Shown here in pieces: positions 7,038 to 12,815 of a DNA stretch of 12,815 bases. A model generated the notes under the pieces. The model was not told the DNA's origin. It saw nothing but the letters and a program-made list of their open reading frames with translations, and did no database searches. This DNA comes from DATIXJ01 sp035518715 (GTDB lineage Bacteria; Bacteroidota; Ignavibacteria; UBA10030; SZUA-254). The DNA is taken from positions 1 through 12,815 of the forward strand of contig DATIXJ010000033.1 of the NCBI GenBank assembly GCA_035518715.1. Direction: 5' to 3'. The first letter of the stretch is position 1; each line of letters opens with the position of its first letter. The position numbers were made by a program, and so were the translations under genes.

Positions 7038-10000
7038 TTATTTCATAACCATGACTTTCTGAGTCGCGGTAAAACCATCCGCCTGCATCCGGACAAAATA
7101 CACGCCGCTCGGCACATGCAACCCGTTCTCATCCCGCCCATCCCATTCTACGGTAATGCTCCCCGGCGCCTGTTCTCCGGACATCAGCGTGGCGATCTTC
7201 TGACCAAGCAGATTGAAAACTGCGACATCCACGCTCGTCACCTTCGGAATGTCCACCGCAATCCGAGTTGAAGGGTTGAACGGATTCGGGTAATTCTGGC
7301 CTAAGGCAAAAACTTTCGGCACGTTTACCGGATCGTTGACTGTCAGAACGACCGTCCGGACGTGCGGATTCGGTACTCTGACAATGCCGCTCGCAGCGTC
7401 GAAAGTTCCGAGCAGCTGGCCTTCCGGCGTGCGTACAGAGATCTTCGCAATTGCCACCGATGCTTTCAACCGGGTCATCGAGATCGTCACGGGGTAGTTG
7501 CCGGTGTGTATTGAAATCGGGTATTCATATCTACCGGATTGTGTGAACTGCGAAGGATACGTTTCCAGAATCCTCCCTGAAACGAACCTCGCGTCAAACC
7601 CGCTGAGATCTTCCATCGACGGCGGCATCTCGTACGCGCTGAGCGGTACCTTCAATCCGGATTCACTCCCGAGGTAAAGCATCTGGCTCGCCCCGGCAGC
7701 GGACCGGACTTCAATCTGATCCATTTGCGAAAGATCTGTGACCGATGGAGCTTGTTTCGGCAGCGGCGGAATGCCCGTCAACTCGATGCCAGGATTGGAT
7801 CCGAATACTGATACCGCTTTGATCCAGTATCCCAGGCCCGGACGCAGGTCTTGTGCACCGGATACTAACTGGTATCCCGCGCCGTTGTACCCAAAGAAAT
7901 TCGCCGATACCATGCAGTTCACCGGCACGATACTGTTAACAGGAACAGGATTCGACGGCGTCCCGATCATATTCCAGCCGAGAGTAATGCTGTCGAAGAG
8001 TGTGGCAATCGGATATCCGCACGATCCCACATAAATGGGGTTTGCAGTCTTCAGCCAATAGGCGTGGCCTGGCGACACCTGCGTCACCTGCTGGTATGAA
8101 CCTGAATATTTGAACGGCCTTGAGATAGCACCCGAGTATATGTCGGACGCGGTGTAATCACTGTCGGGACGATAGAATGATACCGACAGCAGGTTCCATC
8201 CGGCCTTCGCATAGAGGGCCGCCCCGGGCCAGAACTTGATACAGGTGTTCGGAGCAGGTTTGGTCTGAAGAGGATACGCATCCCTGTTGAGAAACACATA
8301 GGGAGCCGTTGCACCCGCGTAGCCCGCCGTGGTGCTGTTTGAGTCTGCCTGCATTCCCACCAGCGCGGAGGAATCCTGCCCCTTCGTTCCCACCAGATCG
8401 TACTGAAACTGTATCGTTCCATCGCAGTGATTGAGAATCACACGAAACGTCGTGACATCCCTGAACGGCGCCTTCGTCGACTGGTCGAACGTGCCGATCG
8501 AGTCATATTCAATCACGTACTGGCAGGGATCGCCGCCATTCCCCACGACGACTGTTCCGTACTGCCCCGAGGTGTCGCCCAGAATGAAATCAGCATAGAA
8601 CGGTGCGATCAGGTTCTTCGGCGGAAGGCCGCCGCCGGCTCCGGCTGCGTCACTTCGCCCATGCCGCTCCGCCATCGGGAAGTTCCACGACGTACTGTAC
8701 GCGCCTCCGGCGGTAATATCGAGCGTATCTGTAGGGCTCTTCGAAAGTGCAATTGCGCCGTTTGTTCCAATCCATGCGTACCGCATGGTATCTGCGAAGA
8801 AGACCATCGGCCCTCCGGCTGACACGACAAACGGTCCTGCCTGGCCGTCATCTTTCGGGTTGATGTCACCATTCTCATTAAAGAATCTGGAAACATCGAC
8901 CGGAGTTCCCGTGGTACGGATGCTGGCAGACGAACAGTTGGAAAGCGTGTCGATCCAGTAATAGGTGTTCTTGAAGCTCACGATGCGGTATTCGTGCGGC
9001 GCACCGAAGCTCGACACACCTTCGAGATCATACGCCTTGATGCTGTAATCGATCGTACTTCCTGCCGGCTCGCCCGGAATGACCCCTTCCCATGTGGATC
9101 CGATAATCTGCGCCATGGCAACGGGGCTCTGAGGAACACCGTTCACCGACCACTGAATCTCGGCATGATCCACACCCGCCAGACCGGGATTCGCCGGATC
9201 GCAGTCGGTCAGATCACCCTGAATCGTCTGCGCCGCCGTCGACAATGTATTATGTGCGATTCCATCGCTGCTTTCGCGCACAGTCGGCGGCGTATTGGAA
9301 ACCACCGTCATCGTATACCAGATATTGTACGCCGCAACATCGGAGGAGTCGGCCCCGAATCCGCCGCGTGCGACCCACCCGCGCTTCACCTTATCAACGG
9401 GAACTCCGGCACAGTTCGTCGGCCCCGAGTCGTGCTCGTAAAACTTCCAGTTGCGCGACGGGTAATTCTCATCACTCGTCGATACATGAAACGCCGAGAC
9501 GGCAAAATCCGTCTGCACATCCGGATAGTAGTGGATCGGCGCGGGATACTTCGTCTTCATGCTCACAAAAAAGACCTGCCCGACGGAAACCGAACACGCC
9601 TCGCCGAGATCCAGCATGGCAACGGAGTTGATCGTCCCGTAATGCATTGTCACCGGAAAACCGCCGAGTCCCCAGATTTCGTTCGAAAACGGAGGACCCG
9701 CAACCCCGTGCGCAATCGTGGAATGAAACGCCCCGGGATAGGGATTCGCATCTTCCGGAAATGCGGCAACACCCTGATCCAGATCGGTATTGTCGATCCA
9801 GTATCCCCAATTCTGACACGGAGGATCGAACGGCCCCGGCCGGATACCCGGGCCATAGAGCGGACCGATAACGGAGTTATGGATACGCACGGTGATCGTC
9901 GAATCCATCACCGCCGCACCGACGGTCCCTCCTGCCGGCGCGTCCCAGAAAATGGAGTCGATCGTACCGGTGGCCTTCGCCACATACCACTGGCCGAGCA

Positions 10001-10262
10001 CATCATGATGGTAAAGATAGAAACCGTTCGTGACGCGATACAAATCCTCGGTGTACCCGAACGTGAACTGGCTCGAACATCCCTCTGCTCCGGAAACGGA
10101 GTACGCGGCAGCCGTGTGCGACCGCGCTTCGATCAGATGCGCGACGCGCTGCCATTTTTTCAGCGGGATCACTTCCTGGCTGGGAGAAATAAGATAATGC
10201 TGCTGCGACAGGGCAAGAGCACTCACGATAAGAACCATGAGCGGGAGGAACAAGAACTTCAT
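7038..10262 (-). CDS. Large secreted multidomain protein with T9SS type A sorting domain
   Basis: A 1074-residue exported protein. The ATG at 10262 has AAGGAG (10271-10276) eight bases upstream. The signal peptide is MKFLFLPLMVLIVSALALSQ. Segments in approximate residues: an unrecognised beta-rich N-terminal part with many aromatic and Cys residues (20-330); an Ig/FnIII-like domain after NTPPTVRESSDG (335-440) with DYSIKAYDLEGVSS; a nidogen-like section (480-665) with WIGTNGAIALSKS, NLIAPFYADF and VTTFRVILNHCDGTIQFQYD; two GWN...GYW units (685-826) with AGWNLLSVSF, LGWNMIGTP, NFFGYNG and RPGLGYWIK; and a C-terminal type A sorting domain (985-1074) with LGQNYPNPFNPSTRIAVDIP, GQKIATL and PSGVYFVRM, ending KVMVMK. 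Proteins of this plan cross the inner membrane by Sec and the outer membrane by the Por system, and are then anchored or released. No catalytic motif was seen, so adhesion or a structural role is a guess. It shares the GWN module and sorting domain with the 1082-4408 gene but not the BNR repeats. Confidence 0.9.
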   Translation of the reverse strand: MKFLFLPLMVLIVSALALSQQHYLISPSQEVIPLKKWQRVAHLIEARSHTAAAYSVSGAEGCSSQFTFGYTEDLYRVTNGFYLYHHDVLGQWYVAKATGTIDSIFWDAPAGGTVGAAVMDSTITVRIHNSVIGPLYGPGIRPGPFDPPCQNWGYWIDNTDLDQGVAAFPEDANPYPGAFHSTIAHGVAGPPFSNEIWGLGGFPVTMHYGTINSVAMLDLGEACSVSVGQVFFVSMKTKYPAPIHYYPDVQTDFAVSAFHVSTSDENYPSRNWKFYEHDSGPTNCAGVPVDKVKRGWVARGGFGADSSDVAAYNIWYTMTVVSNTPPTVRESSDGIAHNTLSTAAQTIQGDLTDCDPANPGLAGVDHAEIQWSVNGVPQSPVAMAQIIGSTWEGVIPGEPAGSTIDYSIKAYDLEGVSSFGAPHEYRIVSFKNTYYWIDTLSNCSSASIRTTGTPVDVSRFFNENGDINPKDDGQAGPFVVSAGGPMVFFADTMRYAWIGTNGAIALSKSPTDTLDITAGGAYSTSWNFPMAERHGRSDAAGAGGGLPPKNLIAPFYADFILGDTSGQYGTVVVGNGGDPCQYVIEYDSIGTFDQSTKAPFRDVTTFRVILNHCDGTIQFQYDLVGTKGQDSSALVGMQADSNSTTAGYAGATAPYVFLNRDAYPLQTKPAPNTCIKFWPGAALYAKAGWNLLSVSFYRPDSDYTASDIYSGAISRPFKYSGSYQQVTQVSPGHAYWLKTANPIYVGSCGYPIATLFDSITLGWNMIGTPSNPVPVNSIVPVNCMVSANFFGYNGAGYQLVSGAQDLRPGLGYWIKAVSVFGSNPGIELTGIPPLPKQAPSVTDLSQMDQIEVRSAAGASQMLYLGSESGLKVPLSAYEMPPSMEDLSGFDARFVSGRILETYPSQFTQSGRYEYPISIHTGNYPVTISMTRLKASVAIAKISVRTPEGQLLGTFDAASGIVRVPNPHVRTVVLTVNDPVNVPKVFALGQNYPNPFNPSTRIAVDIPKVTSVDVAVFNLLGQKIATLMSGEQAPGSITVEWDGRDENGLHVPSGVYFVRMQADGFTATQKVMVMK

Positions 10263-10309
10263 GCGTCGTACTCCTTAACAGACGTGAACATGATGATGAA
10301 TGAACAAGA

Positions 10310-10353
10310 GTCCGGGGATCATCCGGCGGAAGTCGCGCGGTCAATCCCCGGAC
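10310..10353 (-). terminator. Perfect 10-bp inverted repeat between two minus-strand genes
   Basis: GTCCGGGGAT (10310-10319) and ATCCCCGGAC (10344-10353) pair perfectly across a 24-base GC-rich loop. On the minus strand the stem is followed by TCTTGTTCATT, a modest T-rich tail, and sits 167 bases after the stop of the gene ending at 10520. It is also only 48 bases upstream of the start codon at 10262. It is therefore either the terminator of the upstream gene or a leader structure of the T9SS gene. Confidence 0.5.
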
Positions 10354-10426
10354 AATATCGGTAAAATCCGTCGATTATTCCATACGAAAGCGCATCATCA
10401 TGGAAAGCAGAGCGGGCTCAGCACGC

Positions 10427-10463
10427 CACGGTCCGGGAACGGAAGAGTGTTCCAGGAGCCGTG
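10427..10463. repeat. Long imperfect hairpin after the 602-residue gene
   Basis: Base pairs run 10427-10431 with 10459-10463, 10432-10434 with 10455-10457, and 10436-10440 with 10449-10453. That makes 13 pairs with one bulge, one mismatch and an 8-base loop. It lies 57 bases beyond the stop codon at 10520 on the minus strand. No T-run follows, so it may protect the mRNA 3' end or act in termination together with the hairpin at 10310-10353. Confidence 0.45.
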
Positions 10464-10519
10464 CATGCAGGAGACCACTTCATCGCGCAGTCGATGATGC
10501 CGTCGAGCCGCGGAGTTGA

Positions 10520-12328
10520 TCACCTCTTGCCGGGAGTCGGGCGGCTTGGCTGCTGCTTCGGCGCAGGTTGAGCCGGCGCGGGCCGCGGTGCTTCACGTGT
10601 CTGCGGCTGAGGTGTCGGTTGTGTCTGCTGCCACACGTTCCGGTGATATTCCTGGGCTTTGTTGATGTTGTTGAAATTATACGAAGGCGCCGGGGGCTGC
10701 TGCACCGCCGGCTGCCTCTGATTGACAACGGGCGGCATCACCGGCTCCGGGACGCGGACATTCGGCGTCTGCGGTTGCCGCTGATTTTTCACCTCCGGCT
10801 GAACCGGACTCGGCTCGCGTACCTGCGGAAGGTTCGGCTCTCGAATGTTCCCGGGAGGACGCTTCGTCGGCTCCGGAACCTTGACCTGCGGCAGCTGCTG
10901 GGGATTCGGCGTCGGCTGCTGAATAATCCGCTCGATCCTTACCGGCGGCTGCTTTACCGGCTGCTGCAGCACAACGGCTGGCGACGGCTGCTGATCCTGC
11001 GGCTGTACGTTTGTTCTCGGTTGCCTGGTCAGCAAAGGGTATCGTGCTTTGTTCTTTTCGAAATACTGATCGCGTACCGCAGGGGTCACCGGTCGTTCCC
11101 CTTTCTGCTTTCGTGAATCGACGTTCAGTTGTCCGACCTGCTTGATGATGTCCGGCCTGCGTGCCGGATCCTTCAGGAAATCCGCGGGGAGATACTCCCT
11201 GTTTTCGTGCACCCAGTTATGGACGATGACGGTATTCCCGACGGTTGATCTGCGTACGCCATAGTAATAGGTGATGTACGCGTTGGCAAGATGAGGGTAC
11301 CGGCGCCAGTGGTCCGGAGAATAAAAATACCAGTTCGTGAAGTATGACGACGGCGAACCGATGATCACAAGCTTTCCGTATCGGTCGTGATAGAACCCGC
11401 AGTCAAACCAGTAGGGATACGGATACCAGTAGCTGTACGGATACCAGCTCGGATAGCCGAACCAGTATGAATACGGACTGCAGCTGTAGTTTGCGACCTG
11501 GTCGGCAGTCGGCTCCGCATTCTCGTCTTCCTGCGTATATCCGTTGTCACCGGCATAGTCAGCGGCCGCATGCTGCAGCTCATCCGCTTCATCGGGGTTT
11601 TGTTCAATATTCTGCTGCCACGCCTGAGCATCCTGCGCATTCTGTGCGGCGAAGGCATCGTGCAGCGAATCGGCATGGTAGACCACGCGATCCGGATTGC
11701 GCCGGAACCGATCGCCAACACGAACGGCGAGACTCAAATGTTCGTTCAGGAGACTGATGATCTCAGGATACTGTATGATGTCCTGCAGTGCGACTTGCGT
11801 TTCCGGAGGATAATCCGAAATGATCTCTCCAAATTTGGCATCGGTTTGCGACTGCATCTCGTCAATCTTTTGGATGACATCATAGTAGTCCCTCCCGTAC
11901 TTCAAGGCGTCATCGTGAACATCGGCAGGATAATCGAGCAGGATGGTCTTAATCTCATCCTCCGATTTCCTTCCGCCTTCCGCCAAACGGGTGATCAAGC
12001 TCGGATACCGCGCAATATTCCAGAAATCTTCCTGCTCATCCTTGGAATAGCCGGCAATGAGCTTTGCAAAATCATCGCTCGAAGTCTTTTGCAGACTTGC
12101 AATGCTCACGATCGCCGCCGGATATTCACACGCCTGGAAAATATGCAGCCGGATGGTGTCGGGATACATCACGAGTGCGTTAACGGCCGCCGAGTCTTCG
12201 CGCATGAGATGCTTCGGCGGCGGATTCTGATCCTGCGCTCCGGCTACCGGAACCAACATGTTGATCAGTACGATTATTATGACCGCGGCAAGAATTCCAC
12301 GATCAAAGTTCTTGCAGTTAGACGTCAT
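10520..12328 (-). CDS. Exported protein with four DUF3300-like repeats, aromatic tract and Pro/Gln-rich tail
   Basis: The ATG at 12328 is preceded by AGGAGAAGGAAC (12329-12340), a strong ribosome site, giving 602 residues. Residues 12-31 form a hydrophobic signal peptide ending AGA-QD, so the protein is probably periplasmic or outer-membrane linked; no lipobox Cys is seen. Four repeats follow with a period of 39-40 residues. Their lead Tyr are at 55, 94, 133 and 173, each followed 14-15 residues later by a second Tyr, usually YP (for example MYPDTIRLHIFQACEYPAAI and DYPPETQVALQDIIQYPEII). The Y-P-x12-Y-P spacing matches DUF3300 proteins, so distant kinship is likely but not proven. Residues 225-275 are acidic and Gln/Asn/Ala-rich. 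Residues 281-313 are an aromatic tract (YSYWFGYPSWYPYSYWYPYP). A conserved-looking Trp/Tyr segment follows (about 320-390), then a Pro/Gln/Arg-rich, probably disordered and basic tail (about 420-602, ending RPTPGKR). Function unknown. Confidence 0.85.
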   Translation of the reverse strand: MTSNCKNFDRGILAAVIIIVLINMLVPVAGAQDQNPPPKHLMREDSAAVNALVMYPDTIRLHIFQACEYPAAIVSIASLQKTSSDDFAKLIAGYSKDEQEDFWNIARYPSLITRLAEGGRKSEDEIKTILLDYPADVHDDALKYGRDYYDVIQKIDEMQSQTDAKFGEIISDYPPETQVALQDIIQYPEIISLLNEHLSLAVRVGDRFRRNPDRVVYHADSLHDAFAAQNAQDAQAWQQNIEQNPDEADELQHAAADYAGDNGYTQEDENAEPTADQVANYSCSPYSYWFGYPSWYPYSYWYPYPYWFDCGFYHDRYGKLVIIGSPSSYFTNWYFYSPDHWRRYPHLANAYITYYYGVRRSTVGNTVIVHNWVHENREYLPADFLKDPARRPDIIKQVGQLNVDSRKQKGERPVTPAVRDQYFEKNKARYPLLTRQPRTNVQPQDQQPSPAVVLQQPVKQPPVRIERIIQQPTPNPQQLPQVKVPEPTKRPPGNIREPNLPQVREPSPVQPEVKNQRQPQTPNVRVPEPVMPPVVNQRQPAVQQPPAPSYNFNNINKAQEYHRNVWQQTQPTPQPQTREAPRPAPAQPAPKQQPSRPTPGKR

Positions 12329-12341
12329 GTTCCTTCTCCTC

Positions 12342-12370
12342 GTTACTCTATATATAGTAACACAAATTAA
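12342..12370 (-). promoter_or_regulatory. AT-rich palindrome and possible promoter ahead of the 602-residue gene
   Basis: GTTACT (12342-12347) and AGTAAC (12356-12361) form an inverted repeat around a TATATATA core, directly upstream of the ribosome site. Just beyond it, the minus strand reads TTAATTTG (12363-12370), one base away from the Bacteroidota -7 box TAnnTTTG. No -33 TTTG at the usual distance was found (the nearest is too close). The 79-base gap is much more AT-rich than its surroundings, as expected for a promoter with an operator. Confidence 0.35.
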
Positions 12371-12407
12371 GGCATTAATAGCAAACACACCAGAAATGAA
12401 CCAAAAC

Positions 12408-12815
12408 TCACTTTCCGGCGGGCCAGACGTTGTTCGACGCATCCACGTCCGGAAGCCGCTCGGCCGGATCAAGCACAACAGATATGATCGACGAGGTCGA
12501 GGGATACTGGAATGTGAATTCACCCGACCGCTCCCAGATTTCCACCGGGAAGCGCAGTGAATCCGACTTTCCGTTCGCCTCGGTAACTTTCACCGTCACC
12601 GGCATTACCATCTCATCGTTGTTCGTGATGGTAATGAGCGCGCCTTTTGACGAGTCCCCGTCGACATACTTCACACCCTTCACCGCCTGATCGAGTTTCC
12701 AATTCTCGATGAACCAACCTTTCCAGAACCAGTCGAGGTTTTCTCCGGCGGCGTTGTTCATTGCCCGGAAAAAATCAGACGGCATGGGATGCTTGTATGC
12801 CCAGTGTGAAATGTA
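12408..12815 (-). CDS. M1-family metallopeptidase, C-terminal end (5' end outside window)
   Basis: The frame is open from the window edge (12815) to TGA at 12408-12410, giving 135 residues of C-terminus. It begins YISHWAYKHPMPSDFFRAMN, followed by NAAGENLDWFWKGWF. This HP-x-PxDFFRAMxxAxGExLDWFWxxWF pattern is characteristic of the helical domain of gluzincin (M1) aminopeptidases in Bacteroidota-like genomes. A beta-rich C-terminal part follows, with ITITNNDEMVMPVTVKVTEA and FPVEIWERSG, ending VWPAGK. The catalytic HExxH and GxMEN motifs lie upstream, outside the window, so activity cannot be judged. M1 enzymes remove N-terminal residues from peptides. Members of this length class in the group are often exported, but the signal region is not visible here. 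The gene at 12328 follows 79 bases later on the same strand. Confidence 0.88.
   Translation of the reverse strand, partial: YISHWAYKHPMPSDFFRAMNNAAGENLDWFWKGWFIENWKLDQAVKGVKYVDGDSSKGALITITNNDEMVMPVTVKVTEANGKSDSLRFPVEIWERSGEFTFQYPSTSSIISVVLDPAERLPDVDASNNVWPAGK

Noticed and set aside
8994..10364. 456-codon plus-strand reading frame opposite the second T9SS gene
   Set aside because: It is Arg/His-rich with no recognisable domain and is entirely antisense to a gene with a signal peptide, domains and a sorting signal; a shadow of codon bias.
10568..11116. 182-codon plus-strand frame opposite the Pro/Gln-rich tail
   Set aside because: Its Arg/Leu-rich composition is the direct antisense of CCG/CAG-rich codons; no ribosome site or domain.
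12329..12523. Upstream extension of the 602-residue protein by 65 codons
   Set aside because: It would overlap the end of the peptidase gene and place the signal peptide internally; ATG 12328 has a strong ribosome site and starts the signal peptide.

Overview
The window looks like chromosomal DNA from a member of the FCB group (Bacteroidota and relatives such as Ignavibacteriota or Kapabacteria). The strongest evidence is two large secreted proteins. Both end in a type IX secretion (T9SS, Por) type A sorting domain carrying the YPNPFNPS signature, and both carry a GWN...GYW beta-module typical of surface proteins in this group. The lineage is inferred from protein families only; no rRNA or other phylogenetic marker is present.

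Layout. (1) 1-915 (+) is the C-terminal part of a TPR protein whose N-terminus lies outside the window. (2) 1082-4408 (-) encodes a large BNR/InlB-repeat T9SS cargo protein convergent with it, with a hairpin terminator between them. Its natural start at 4408 opens a good signal peptide, but codon 11 is an in-frame TAG, so the gene as written is broken. (3) 4409-5289 has no convincing gene. It does contain a decayed relic (about 5020-5127) of the 3' end of a second TPR gene very like the first. (4) 5290-5649 (+) is a small STAS protein, convergent with (5) 5700-6686 (-), a sugar-phosphate nucleotidyltransferase. (6) 6687-7037 is noncoding and has repeated TTGACCC sites. (7) 7038-10262 (-) is the second T9SS cargo protein. 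(8) 10263-10519 holds two strong inverted repeats. (9) 10520-12328 (-) encodes an exported protein of unknown function with four DUF3300-like repeats, an aromatic tract and a Pro/Gln-rich tail. (10) 12408-12815 (-) is the C-terminal end of an M1-family aminopeptidase running off the window.

The genes do not form one obvious pathway. The common theme is the cell surface and periplasm: two T9SS-exported proteins, one exported repeat protein and a probably exported peptidase. A regulatory STAS protein and a nucleotide-sugar enzyme (cell envelope glycans or glycosylation) sit among them. Intergenic spaces of 79 to about 350 bp argue for mostly single-gene transcription units. No tRNA, rRNA, CRISPR array, transposase or phage gene was seen. 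The most notable observations are the amber codon in the signal peptide, the TPR gene relic, and the 39-40-residue repeat architecture of the 602-residue exported protein.
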